Of a stretch of 64,000 nt of DNA, positions 8,013-16,282 are shown in pieces (within the stretch, counting starts at the first letter, position 1; each line of letters opens with the position of its first letter). The translations under genes were made by a program, and so were the position numbers. The stretch comes from Streptomyces noursei ATCC 11455 (GTDB taxonomy: Bacteria > Actinomycetota > Actinomycetes > Streptomycetales > Streptomycetaceae). The notes beneath the pieces are model-generated. The model ran no database searches. It had not been told where the DNA came from and saw only the letters and a program-made list of their open reading frames with translations. The DNA is taken from contig NZ_CP011533.1 of NCBI RefSeq assembly GCF_001704275.1, forward strand, positions 8,556,001 to 8,620,000. Reading direction: 5' to 3'.

Positions 8013-9149
8013 GTGGGCGAGTGCGCCGCTGAGTGGACGGAATCCGGTCAGGGTTCCCCTGTCGGACACATCGGTCGTGTTGTGTCCCCTGGGACTGGTT
8101 CAGATTCCGGCCAGAATGCGCTGCTGTCGCGTGTTGTTGCTGCGGCTTCAGGGGAATCCGGAGAATTCCGGGAGAAGGCTTCCGGTGCGGCGTTCAGCCG
8201 GCGGGCCGTGCTGCGCGGAGTCGCCGCCACAGCTGTCACCGGATCTGCCGCGGCAACAGTGTCGGCGGCGGCGTACGGCGGCGGAACCGCATACGCCGCC
8301 GACGGCGGGCGATCGCTGCGCGTGATGACGTTCAACTTGCGATATGCGTCGGATTCCCGCCCGAATTCCTGGGCCGAGCGCAGACCGGCCATGCGGAGTC
8401 TGCTGCACCGGGAGGCCCCTCATCTGCTCGGGACGCAGGAGGGGCTGTACGGGCAGTTGCGTGATATCGCGACGGATCTCGGCCCCCATTACGACTGGGT
8501 GGGGACGGGCCGCGCCGGCGGCAGCCGGGACGAATTCGCGGCGATCTTCTACGACGTGCGGCGTCTCGCTCCGGTGGAATACGACCACTTCTGGCTTTCG
8601 GACACACCCTATGTGATCGGCTCCCGAACCTGGGGAAACACCGTGATCCGGATGGCCACGTGGGTACGGTTCCGGGATCTTCAGCACCGTGGTGGGGAGA
8701 GCGGAGCAGGGGAACGCGGCCAGCGTGGGGCGAGCGGAGAAAGGCAGGGTTCCGGAGAATTCTATGCGTTCAACACGCATCTTGATCACGCTGTGCAGTA
8801 TTCGCGGGAGCGTTCCGCTGCGCTGATCAACGAGCGGTTGGGTGCCCTGGATCCGACATTGCCGCGGATCGTCACCGGCGATTTCAATGTCGCCGCGCAC
8901 AAGAACCCCGTGTACGAGGCCATGCTCGGGGCCGGCAAGCTCGTCGACAGCTGGGATGCGGCCGAAGAACGCAGCGCCCAGTACGGAACCTTCCATGGAT
9001 ATCGCCCGCTGGTCCCGGATGGCGACCGCGTCGACTGGATCCTCACCTCGCCGGCGGTGCGGACACGGCGCGCGGCGATCAATACCTATTCGCTGCACGG
9101 GCAGTTCCCGAGCGATCACCTTCCGGTGCAGGCGCTGGTCGATTGGTGA
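8013..9149 (+). CDS. Tat-exported endonuclease/exonuclease/phosphatase family protein
   Basis: From GTG 8013 the frame encodes 378 residues. A twin-arginine motif SRRAVLRG followed by a hydrophobic alanine-rich stretch ending in AYAA indicates Tat export. The mature part has the EEP fold marks: MTFNLRY, GTQEG with the metal Glu, NTHLDH, GDFNV and SDHLPV. It is likely a secreted phosphodiesterase or phosphatase; the substrate is unknown. The long region before SRRAVLRG makes the start uncertain and internal starts are possible. A Gly/Arg/Ser-rich insertion near residue 230 looks like a flexible loop. Confidence 0.87.
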   Translation: MGECAAEWTESGQGSPVGHIGRVVSPGTGSDSGQNALLSRVVAAASGESGEFREKASGAAFSRRAVLRGVAATAVTGSAAATVSAAAYGGGTAYAADGGRSLRVMTFNLRYASDSRPNSWAERRPAMRSLLHREAPHLLGTQEGLYGQLRDIATDLGPHYDWVGTGRAGGSRDEFAAIFYDVRRLAPVEYDHFWLSDTPYVIGSRTWGNTVIRMATWVRFRDLQHRGGESGAGERGQRGASGERQGSGEFYAFNTHLDHAVQYSRERSAALINERLGALDPTLPRIVTGDFNVAAHKNPVYEAMLGAGKLVDSWDAAEERSAQYGTFHGYRPLVPDGDRVDWILTSPAVRTRRAAINTYSLHGQFPSDHLPVQALVDW

Positions 9150-9221
9150 GGGATACCTGAGGGGGATGCTGGGATGTCCCGTGTACGGGCGCCGGGTCGT
9201 TCTGGTCGTTGAGATGACGTC

Positions 9222-9449
9222 CTACTGGCGGTGGACGGCGGCGGAGCCACGGACCTGAAGACCGTCGAGGAGTTCCTGGGTCGCCGCCGCGACGGCATCG
9301 ACGGCTTGGTCGAACACCTCGCGGTTGTGGGCGGCCGGGGCGCGGAATCCGGAGACCTTGCGGACGTACTGCAAGGCCGCCGCCCGGATGTCCTCGTCGT
9401 TGACCTCGGAGGTGATGGGCGGACGGAGCGTCTTGATGCTGCGGCACAT
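9222..9449 (-). CDS. DUF2277 family protein
   Basis: A 75-residue protein opening with MCRSIKTLRPP and continuing with AALQYVRKVSGFR, the hallmark of DUF2277, a small conserved actinobacterial family. It ends with LLDGLQVRG. Its role is not known. It lies 39 bp after the end of the alkB-like gene on the same strand and could be read with it. Confidence 0.88.
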   Translation of the reverse strand: MCRSIKTLRPPITSEVNDEDIRAAALQYVRKVSGFRAPAAHNREVFDQAVDAVAAATQELLDGLQVRGSAAVHRQ

Positions 9450-9488
9450 GTGTCCAGTGTGCCCCGGCAGCGGCCGGGAGGGCGCGAA

Positions 9489-10241
9489 TCAGCTGAGTCC
9501 GGTGACCCGCATGGTGATGTTGAGGCGGCCGATGGACATGCCGGTGGCGGGGTCGCCGGTGCCCGGATGGACCTTGGGGACGCCGTGGTACACGAACCGC
9601 GAAGGACCACCGAAGACGAAGAGATCTCCCGAGACCAGCTCGATGTCGGTGTACGGCTTGGTGCGGGTCTCCGTATTGCCGAAGCGGAAGACGCAGGTGT
9701 CACCGATGCTGAGGGAAACCACCGGCGCGCTGGAACGCTCTTCCTTGTCCTGGTGCATGCCGAGTTTGGCCTCGCCGTCGTAGAAATTGATCAGCGCGGC
9801 GTCCGGGGTGTAGTCGTCGCCCGCCGAGGCATCCTGATATGCGTCGACCAGCGCGCGGCGGCCCAACGCGACCATCCAGTCGGGGAATTCGGCGACCGGT
9901 GCACCGTTCACATCGTCGGCGGTGCGGCTGTACGCATACGGCTGCCAGTGCCAGCCGATGCACACCGTCTGCACGGACATCACGCCACCGCGCGGCAGTT
10001 TGGTGTGCCGGATCGGAGCCGGGCCGCGCGCCCACTCCCGGCAGGCGGTGACCAGCTCACGCTGCTCGTCGAGGGACAGCCAACCGGGGACGTGGACCGC
10101 CCCGGGGGCCAGCTCCCGGCGGGTACGGCCTTCGAGGCCACCGGTCGCTCCCGGTCGGCGGGCGGCCCCCTGACGCCCGCTCGCCCCGTCGGCACCATGC
10201 AGCCGCCCAATGTCCTCGAAACCGGGAAGTGGGGTGCTCAT
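9489..10241 (-). CDS. alkB: AlkB-like 2-oxoglutarate/Fe(II) DNA repair dioxygenase
   Basis: A 250-residue AlkB homologue: QTVCIGWHWQPYAYSR, then NFYDGEAKLGMHQDKEE with the HxD iron pair, then GDLFVFGG, the distal His in YHGV, and RLNITMR with the 2-oxoglutarate arginine. AlkB removes alkyl groups from 1-methyladenine and 3-methylcytosine by oxidation. It is the third minus-strand gene after ogt and an unknown protein, making an alkylation repair group, although 346 bp separate it from the middle gene. Confidence 0.92.
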   Translation of the reverse strand: MSTPLPGFEDIGRLHGADGASGRQGAARRPGATGGLEGRTRRELAPGAVHVPGWLSLDEQRELVTACREWARGPAPIRHTKLPRGGVMSVQTVCIGWHWQPYAYSRTADDVNGAPVAEFPDWMVALGRRALVDAYQDASAGDDYTPDAALINFYDGEAKLGMHQDKEERSSAPVVSLSIGDTCVFRFGNTETRTKPYTDIELVSGDLFVFGGPSRFVYHGVPKVHPGTGDPATGMSIGRLNITMRVTGLS

Positions 10242-10587
10242 GGGCTTGTGACCTGCCTTGATGTGGTGGGGGATGGGGCAATCGGCGGAGAGGCAGGGAG
10301 GCGGGAAGGCGGAGACGGGGAAGGGGACGGGGGCGGGGGCGGGGGCGGAGGATGGTGACGGGACGGGGGATGGCTGCTTGCCGTCTGTGTTTGCCGTCTG
10401 TGTTTCTCCTGACTTCTCCTTGCTTTCAGCCTGCCATGGGATGGGGCGGGTGGGGACGGCGGTGGGATGTCCGGTGGTGCTGGGGTGGGTACTGGGGTGG
10501 GTACTGGGGTGGTGCCGGGAGGGTGCTGGAGGCTCTCGCTCCCTGCTTCCCGAGCCGTACGAGCCATCGGGGGATTCCGCGATGCGC
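10242..10587. other. G-rich spacer between alkB and its upstream gene
   Basis: No gene is visible. The plus strand is strikingly G-rich (runs of three to five G around 10260-10345 and 10440-10530), including a 12-bp tandem repeat at 10481-10512. The promoter of alkB, if separate from ogt, must lie here. Confidence 0.5.
10481..10512. repeat. Tandem 12-bp repeat tggggtgggtac, 2.7 copies
   Basis: Two exact units plus eight bases of a third. Four or more closely spaced G-runs allow a G-quadruplex on the plus strand, that is in the non-template strand relative to the flanking minus-strand genes reversed. Noncoding. Confidence 0.7.
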
Positions 10588-11295
10588 TCAGGGCCCGCCG
10601 GGTGAGGGGGCGGGGGGGGTACCCGGAGGGCGCCGCGTGACCCAGCCCCGGTCGATGAGCCAGGTGCCGCCGTCGGCGGAGACGCCCCGCATGCCCTGGA
10701 GTGTCGCCGGACCGGCCAGGGCGACGAGACGGGAGTCGCCGAGCGATGCGAAGCCGTAGGTACGGGCCGGCTCCCAATCGGTGCTGTGGCAGAGCCGGCG
10801 GCTCATCTGGGCCCAGCCCAGAGGTGCGGCGGCGACCACCCAGGCGTCCGGCCGATCGGCCGTGAAGCGCCGCGCGGGGCGCAGCCAGGATGCGGCGTGC
10901 TCCGGCCAGTCGACCACCGCCAGGACGGTTCGGCCGGCCGCTCGCCATGCCTCCGCGCATGCCGCGGCGGCCGCGATGGACGCATCGTCCCGGCTGTGTC
11001 CGATGGTGACGGTGAACGGGGCGCTGGGGCGACGGCGACGCGAGTGGCGGGTGTGGTGCGCACCCGGCAAGCCGTCCGACCCCGGCGCCGTCGGGACGGG
11101 AGGGGAGAGCAAGAGGCCGAGCAGCGTGGAGAGATCGGCGTCGGTGTGGGGGATGGGGGAGGAGAACGGCTCGTATGTGTCCGTCTCGTCCCGCGGGATG
11201 AGGGGCGACGGCACGCCGCGGAGGGCGGTGGTCGGGGAGGTGCCGCACGCGGCGGCAGGCGGGACGTCCATGGCGATCGGCGGGGAGTCGCTCAC
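10588..11295 (-). CDS. Uncharacterised protein between ogt and alkB
   Basis: A 235-residue soluble protein starting at GTG 11295, only five bases after the ogt stop. Its core (FTVTIGHSRDDASIAAAAACAEAW, AVVDWPEHAASWLRPARRF, WVVAAAPLGWAQMSRRL) has an alternating beta/alpha look, and homologues of this kind are sometimes named periplasmic-binding-like, although there is no signal peptide here. The acidic, proline-rich first 75 residues look disordered. Position inside a DNA alkylation repair operon suggests a repair-related or regulatory role, but that is inference only. Confidence 0.6.
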   Translation of the reverse strand: MSDSPPIAMDVPPAAACGTSPTTALRGVPSPLIPRDETDTYEPFSSPIPHTDADLSTLLGLLLSPPVPTAPGSDGLPGAHHTRHSRRRRPSAPFTVTIGHSRDDASIAAAAACAEAWRAAGRTVLAVVDWPEHAASWLRPARRFTADRPDAWVVAAAPLGWAQMSRRLCHSTDWEPARTYGFASLGDSRLVALAGPATLQGMRGVSADGGTWLIDRGWVTRRPPGTPPAPSPGGP

Positions 11296-11300
11296 GGCGA

Positions 11301-11882
11301 TCAGACGAGGGTGGGTTGGAGGGCGCCCTCGTGCGTCAGCAGCGCGATCTTGCGTTCCACGCCGGCTGCGTACCCTCGCATTCCGCCGTCCGCGCCGATC
11401 ACCCGGTGGCAGGGCCGTACGACCAGCAGCGGGTTCGCTCCGATCGCGGCTCCCAGCGCGCGGACGTCGGTACGCGATACGCCCAGGGCATCGGCGAGCC
11501 GGCCGTATGTGGTCGTGGCGCCGTACGGAATTTCGTCCAGGGCCTGCCAGACGCGTTCCTGGAAGTCCGTCCCCGTGACGTGAAACGACAGTTCGAAGCG
11601 GGGCAGTTGGCCGGCGAAGTAGGCCCGCAACTGCCGGATGGCCTCGGTGAACGGGCGGGCGTCGCGGCGCCAGTGTGCCCGTACGACGGCAGCGCCGCGC
11701 TGTCCGGGGAGGGAGAGCGAGGTCAGAGCAATGCCGCCGGGCGCGGTGGGGGAGTCCACGCCGACGAGCAGCAACTCGCCGAGGGGACTGTCGAGGGTGG
11801 TGCAGTAGGTCACGGTGGTGGGCGCCGAAGCGGGGGCGGGCGTCGAAGCGGGAGTGACCGTGTGGCGGGTGCTGGTGCGCAT
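11301..11882 (-). CDS. ogt: Methylated-DNA--protein-cysteine methyltransferase
   Basis: A 193-residue O6-alkylguanine transferase. The acceptor cysteine lies in PCHRVIG, preceded by the DNA-binding recognition segment (TTYGRLADALGVSRTDVRALGAAIGANP) and followed by MRGYAAGVERKIALL. The enzyme transfers the alkyl group from O6-alkylguanine to its own cysteine. A Thr/Pro/Ala-rich N-terminal tail of about 25 residues precedes the domain. It is the first gene of the ogt-unknown-alkB group. Confidence 0.94.
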   Translation of the reverse strand: MRTSTRHTVTPASTPAPASAPTTVTYCTTLDSPLGELLLVGVDSPTAPGGIALTSLSLPGQRGAAVVRAHWRRDARPFTEAIRQLRAYFAGQLPRFELSFHVTGTDFQERVWQALDEIPYGATTTYGRLADALGVSRTDVRALGAAIGANPLLVVRPCHRVIGADGGMRGYAAGVERKIALLTHEGALQPTLV

Positions 11883-12143
11883 GGTGCGTCCTCGTCGTGC
11901 TGATACCGGGGCTTTCTTCGAGTCTGCCGGTATGCGGACGCAGCTACTGGCGGAAATCGGACGTGGTGGTACGGGGCGGGTGGGTTGAGGAGCGCCCTGA
12001 CCTCAGGCGCCTACACGTGCCGGGATTGCAGATGCTCCGGCCCTCTATGGGGAGGCCCTGGCGGCCCGCCGGGCCGGGGTGGGGCGGGGTAGGGCGCCAG
12101 GGCCGTCGTGCAGGTGTCCTCGTCCGTGCGTGGGTGCTCTGTA

Positions 12144-12392
12144 CTAGGCGGCCTCGACGACCTCCGTGACTTCGGCGCGCACCGCCAGCGTCCAGATCTC
12201 CAGGAGTGCCGCATAGTCCGCCATGTCCTGCGCAGTCCAGGCCAGACCGTGCCGGGCGCGCACAAAACGCCGGATCGAATCGTTGGCCTCGGAAGCGGCA
12301 ACGGGCGTACCCGTATGGGCAGAAGGAGTTGCGGACATGTGAGACATGCTAGGGGCAGCCACTGACAACGCTTCCCCGCGTTCTTCAGCCAT
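12144..12392 (-). CDS. Small conserved hypothetical protein
   Basis: An 82-residue protein from ATG 12392 (GGGGGCG lies just upstream); starts at the later methionines are also possible. The C-terminal half (SIRRFVRARHG, QDMADYAALLEIWTLAVRAEV) looks like two amphipathic helices and reads like a real conserved actinobacterial domain, while the N-terminus is low complexity. No function can be given. It is a lone gene. Confidence 0.55.
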   Translation of the reverse strand: MAEERGEALSVAAPSMSHMSATPSAHTGTPVAASEANDSIRRFVRARHGLAWTAQDMADYAALLEIWTLAVRAEVTEVVEAA

Positions 12393-12616
12393 AGCGCCCC
12401 CGAGCGGGCCCCACTGATCGTCCTGACTCCACCTCAACTCGCTGACCAGCAAAGACTGTCAGCACCTCGCCCTCCCCTCGCTGCCTGCATGTGTCCATTC
12501 CCACACGCTCCGCGTTCGCCCCACCCTGTCCGCCCACACTCGAACCGTCAACAGGGCGTCGTGCGATCCGGCCTCCGAGGCCGGGATGGGGGGCGCGGCG
12601 GTGGCGAGTCCGCTGT

Positions 12617-12712
12617 GCCCTGCCCCTGTTCCTTCCTTCTACCCCTCCCGCCCCCTTCCCCCACCCCCCACCCCCTCCTCCTCCCGTTTCCACTTTCTTT
12701 TCCTCTTCCTCC
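12617..12712. repeat. Pyrimidine-rich tract on the plus strand
   Basis: Roughly 95 bases with very few purines, mainly C-runs in the left half and mixed T/C in the right half. Such polypurine-polypyrimidine tracts can adopt triplex or other unusual structures. Confidence 0.65.
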
Positions 12713-12713
12713 A

Positions 12714-12808
12714 CTCGTGCGCGCCTCGTCTGCTCGTGCACACCTCACCTGCTCGTGCGCGCCTCCTCCACGCGTGCGCGCCTTCTGCACGTGTGCGCGC
12801 CTCCTCCC
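12714..12808. repeat. Five tandem copies of a 19-bp degenerate repeat
   Basis: Units start at 12714, 12733, 12752, 12771 and 12790 with consensus ctcgtgcgcgcctcctcca. A 19-base period is not a multiple of three, so it would not be kept by coding. Directly follows the pyrimidine tract. Confidence 0.8.
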
Positions 12809-13251
12809 CGCTGGTGTTCGTCCGCTGCACGGCGGCGCCGATCTCAGGTCGCACCCACGGCGGGTGTACTGCTGTTGGGCGTTCCCCAGATCGGGTGGTG
12901 CATCGTGCTGGGGCCCGGTGTGGGGCGGGGTGAGGATCGGGGGCGCGGGTGTGCCGGTGGTCGCCGCCCGCCTGGCCTGGACGTGCGGACGTGGACAGGT
13001 ACGCCGTCTTCGTACGTGGCCTGTGCGCACCGGCACGGGGCGGCGTTGTCAGTGGTCGCCCGTACGGTGGTCCCCGTATCTATCCGAGCTGCTGGCGCCT
13101 CTCGGACCCGCCCCGCTTCCGTGATATCGCGCGGGAGCGGGGCCTTTCCTTCATTCCTGGCTCTCGTCTTGCTCCCTTCTCTCTCTTCTCTCTTCTGGCT
13201 TTCTCCGTCATGCGGTGGAGGGCTGAGTCTCCGGCCCTGTCTCGCTCCGGC

Positions 13252-13728
13252 TCAGGTGTCGCTCGGAGGTGCGAGGCGTGCTGTGTCGGCCCCGAAGGCC
13301 AGATGAGTGGTGCGGGTGGCCAGTAGCCAGGTGTTGTCGACCTTGCGGAAGGTGTCCTCGTAATGGCCCACGTTGGTGGGGAGTTGTGACGGCACGATGC
13401 CCTCGACGAAGCCGTCGACGCGGTAGGTGGTGAGGTAGGAGGTGGCGGTCGCTGTCGTGGCGGAGGTGACGGAGACCAGGATGTTCGTCATCAGCCGGCG
13501 GGAGAGACGGTCGGCCGGGCGGGAGCCGAAATATTCGCGCAGCGCCTCGCGGCCCTCGATGCGGCGGTGACCGTGGGGCCACTGCCAGACGCCGTCGTCC
13601 GTGAAAAGTTCGGCCACGGAGCTCGGGTCGCCGAGGTCGAGGCGGTGGATGAAGCCGAGGATCAGACGTTCGCAGGCGCGCTCGGCGAGCAGCCGGTCGA
13701 TGGGGGCGAGCGCTTCATCGTTGTTCAT
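13252..13728 (-). CDS. SnoaL-like / NTF2-fold protein
   Basis: A 158-residue protein from ATG 13728. It has the NTF2-like order: an N-terminal helix pair, LGDPSSVAELFTDDGVWQWPHG, the REALREYF helix, then long beta strands ending with TFRKVDNTWLLATR. Families with this fold include cyclases, isomerases and non-catalytic binding proteins, so the activity is open. It lies alone, just downstream of the exported serine hydrolase on the same strand (84 bp), and may be co-transcribed. Confidence 0.82.
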   Translation of the reverse strand: MNNDEALAPIDRLLAERACERLILGFIHRLDLGDPSSVAELFTDDGVWQWPHGHRRIEGREALREYFGSRPADRLSRRLMTNILVSVTSATTATATSYLTTYRVDGFVEGIVPSQLPTNVGHYEDTFRKVDNTWLLATRTTHLAFGADTARLAPPSDT

Positions 13729-13812
13729 ATGCAGTCCTGGATACCTTCGGTTGGGTGGTGGTGAGTCGCCTGCAACGTGCAACGTGGCATGTGCGAGAGG
13801 TGCGTTGCGGAC

Positions 13813-15195
13813 CTATCGGGAGTGTTGTCCTGGGGCCGAGGCGAGGGGAGCGGTTCGAGTGGGCGCCAGGGGACGGTCGATGGTGTGGCTGGCCGTGGTG
13901 CTGCATATGGCCTGTGCCACGTGGGCGTCCATGGCCGCATCGATCGGGTTCGGCAGGGGCCGGTTGTTGGAGTCGAGCTGCTGGTAGCGGGTGAGGTTGA
14001 AGCCGAGGGAGATTTGGCGGCGCCCGTCAGGGCTGGACCAGGACCAGGTCATGGCGCCGGCTACCAGACCGCTGTGGCCCCAGAACTCTCCGCAGGGCGA
14101 GGTCGTTTGGAGCAGACCGAGGCCGTAGCGCGCGGTGGAGCCCGCGATGGGCACGGTCGTCTTCATCTGGCGCAGTTGCGCCGGAGGGAGCAACTCACCG
14201 CCCAGCAGGGCCCGGTAGAAGCGATCGAGGTCGGGCATCGTCGATACGAGGGCACCGGCCGTGCCGGCCCAGGACATGTTGTAGACGCTGAAGTCACGCG
14301 GCGGATCGAAGGCTCCGTTGGCGGCCTCGTACATCTTCGCGTGCGGTCCGGAGAGGGAAGGCGAGTGGGGGAAGCAGGTGTGCCGCAGACCGGCCTTTCG
14401 GATCACGTGTGCGGTGATGTAGGACTCGGGGGACTGGCCGGTGACCTGACGCAGCAGGAGGCCGGCGATGATGTAGTTGGTGTTGGAGTAGTGGTGCGCC
14501 TGGCCCGGCTTGCCGAACGGGGGAGCCTCGATTCCCAGACGGGCCAGTTCCTCCGGGGCGAATTGGTGGAAGCGATTGCCTTCCACGCTGTCCGAGGTCG
14601 CGAAGATCGATGCGCTGTAGTCGGCGATGCCACTGGTGTGGTTGAGCAGCATCCGGACGGTGATGGCCCGGCCGCGCTCGCCCGTTATGAGGTCGGGTAG
14701 ATAGCGGTCGATCGGTGCGTCGAGGTCGATGTGCCCCTTGCCGACTTCCCGGAGTACGGCGACCGCGGTGAAGGTCTTGGTGATGCTGCCGATGCGGTGC
14801 TGCATCTGCGGGGTGACAGGGCGTCCGGTGCCGATGTCGGCGACTCCGGCCGCGCCTTGCCAGCTGTCGGAACCGTCCCGCACGGCCGAGTAGGCGCCGT
14901 ACATCCCCGCGTCGTGGAATGCCCGGAGGGATCTCTCCAGAGCCTGGTGGTCCAGGGCGGAGGGGCGGTCGGGGCGGGTGAGGTGTGTCGCGGCCGAGGC
15001 TGAGACCGAGATCAAGGCGGTGGTGGCGGTAGCCGGTGTGCCGGCGTATGCCGCCTGTGGCCGTAAGGGTGAGGCGGCGGCCGGCGCGGAGGCTGCGGAG
15101 ACCGCGGTGGGGAGGGCGAGGAGGGATAACGCGGCGATGGCGGCGGTGAGGATCAGTCGGGGGCGGCGGTGCGGTGGACGGGGGTGAACGCGCAT
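13813..15195 (-). CDS. Secreted serine hydrolase, beta-lactamase / D-Ala-D-Ala carboxypeptidase family
   Basis: A 460-residue protein from ATG 15195 (GGAG upstream). Residues 1-35 form a signal peptide with an Arg-rich start and hydrophobic core. Class C type motifs follow: S137-I-T-K140 with nucleophile Ser137, YSNTNY as the YxN motif, and HSG in FWGHSGLVAG in place of KTG. Such enzymes act on D-amino acyl peptides or esters outside the cell. The C-terminal 25 residues are Pro/Thr/Ala-rich. Confidence 0.9.
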   Translation of the reverse strand: MRVHPRPPHRRPRLILTAAIAALSLLALPTAVSAASAPAAASPLRPQAAYAGTPATATTALISVSASAATHLTRPDRPSALDHQALERSLRAFHDAGMYGAYSAVRDGSDSWQGAAGVADIGTGRPVTPQMQHRIGSITKTFTAVAVLREVGKGHIDLDAPIDRYLPDLITGERGRAITVRMLLNHTSGIADYSASIFATSDSVEGNRFHQFAPEELARLGIEAPPFGKPGQAHHYSNTNYIIAGLLLRQVTGQSPESYITAHVIRKAGLRHTCFPHSPSLSGPHAKMYEAANGAFDPPRDFSVYNMSWAGTAGALVSTMPDLDRFYRALLGGELLPPAQLRQMKTTVPIAGSTARYGLGLLQTTSPCGEFWGHSGLVAGAMTWSWSSPDGRRQISLGFNLTRYQQLDSNNRPLPNPIDAAMDAHVAQAICSTTASHTIDRPLAPTRTAPLASAPGQHSR

Positions 15196-15584
15196 GGTCG
15201 CTCCGGGAGTTCGGCGCCTGGAGGCGCGCGGATATCGGGGTATTTCGTACATCGGTGTTTCATTGCCTTGATTCTCGCCTCGGCTCGGCTGGGGGACATC
15301 AACCCACGGGTCGACCTTGATCCCGGATTTCGGAGGTGGGAGTAGGAGCGTGGTGTGACCTGGAGTGGTGGCGGCCGTCGGTGCGGGCAGCTCATGCAGC
15401 TCATGCCGCCCAGCGGCCCCATGCGGCCCCTGCGACCAATTTATTGACGCTTCAATGAACTGTGGTGAGGCGTGGTGCCCGGGCGTGGGTCAGGATGGAA
15501 GGGCCGGGGCGCTGCGACGTGCGCAGTGGCAGTGGGGCGGCGTCCTTGGCGGCAGAACCCGCAGAGCAGTATCGGGAGGCCCCG
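15196..15584. other. Divergent intergenic region
   Basis: About 390 bases between the minus-strand hydrolase and the plus-strand DUF6296 gene. No gene is evident; promoters for both must lie here. A GGGAGG ribosome binding site immediately precedes the plus-strand start. Confidence 0.5.
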
Positions 15585-15815
15585 ATGGATTACCCGGAAC
15601 GCTATGAGCTGGTATTTCAGGCCCCCGCGGTGGAGGACGACGTGGTCGTCGTCCGGCGTACCGACCAGGCGGGAGCGGGCGGGTATCCGATCTACGAAGA
15701 CGAGTCGGGGATCGTCCGCGCGGAGATCAGTGACCGGGGCGAGGTCCGTATGGTGGCGAGCGGTGGGCACCAGGCGCCCCGTACCCCTCTCCTGGCGAGA
15801 GTCCTGAGCCCGTAA
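15585..15815 (+). CDS. DUF6296 family small protein
   Basis: A 76-residue protein: MDYPERYELVF, VVVVRRTD, IVRAEISDRGEVRMVASGG. This is the pattern of a small Streptomyces-specific family (DUF6296) without known role. ATG 15585 follows GGGAGG at proper spacing. Mostly beta strands are expected, with no signal peptide or cysteine. Confidence 0.75.
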   Translation: MDYPERYELVFQAPAVEDDVVVVRRTDQAGAGGYPIYEDESGIVRAEISDRGEVRMVASGGHQAPRTPLLARVLSP

Positions 15816-15875
15816 CGCTCGGTGAACGGGGCGGATCGGACGGCCGCCAGGCATCGGCATCGTCGCCGGGAGTTG

Positions 15876-16139
15876 TCAGAGCCCCCGCAGGTGCGAGCGT
15901 CGCGGGCGCGGGAGCCGGGGCGAGGCGTCCGCCTGTTGCGCGTCCGCAGCGGCGGCGGCTTCAGGATCGGACTCGGACTCGGACTCGGAGACGGAGGTGA
16001 GGTCGGGGTCAGGATCGGGACCGGTGGTGTCTCCCTCGGTGGCATCTCCGCGAAGAACAGCCATGGCGCGTTCCAGGGTCTCTCCGGTGACTTGTATCCG
16101 GATCCGGGCCAGGCGTTCCAACTCGCTGTGCGACACCAC
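15876..16139 (-). CDS. Small hypothetical protein with acidic Ser-Glu repeat
   Basis: An 87-residue frame from GTG 16139. The first 30 residues (ELERLARIRIQVTGETLERAMAVL) form a plausible helix pair; the rest is acidic, with SESESES and DPDPD, followed by an Arg/Pro tail. The ordered N-terminus makes it more credible than a random frame, but no family is recognised. Confidence 0.45.
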   Translation of the reverse strand: MVSHSELERLARIRIQVTGETLERAMAVLRGDATEGDTTGPDPDPDLTSVSESESESDPEAAAAADAQQADASPRLPRPRRSHLRGL

Positions 16140-16205
16140 GTCAGCGTACCCGCCGATGTGACAAATGAGGGCTGCGAGATGTCATGGGGGCCTTGGTGCC
16201 GGGCC

Positions 16206-16261
16206 CAACGCCAGCGCGCGGTCCCGGCGTGCTCAACGCCAGCGCGCGGTCCCGGCGTGCT
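16206..16261. repeat. Exact 28-bp tandem duplication
   Basis: Two identical 28-base units (16206-16233 and 16234-16261), each starting caacgccagcgcgcggtccc. It lies just past the 3' end of the racemase gene; noncoding. Confidence 0.9.
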
Positions 16262-16282
16262 CGGGGCGTCGTCCCGGTGACG

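Larger units (their letters stand above)
12393..13251. other. Long noncoding, low-complexity region
   Basis: About 860 bases without a credible gene: open frames exist on both strands but encode only repetitive Pro/Arg/Ser or Gly/Glu/Arg strings. It contains a nearly pure pyrimidine tract (about 12617-12712) and five 19-bp repeats (12714-12808). Confidence 0.65.

Noticed and set aside
12460..13330. Several overlapping plus-strand frames of 115-271 residues
   Set aside because: They translate low-complexity Pro/Ser/Arg repeats, disagree in frame, and the 19-bp repeat period is incompatible with coding.
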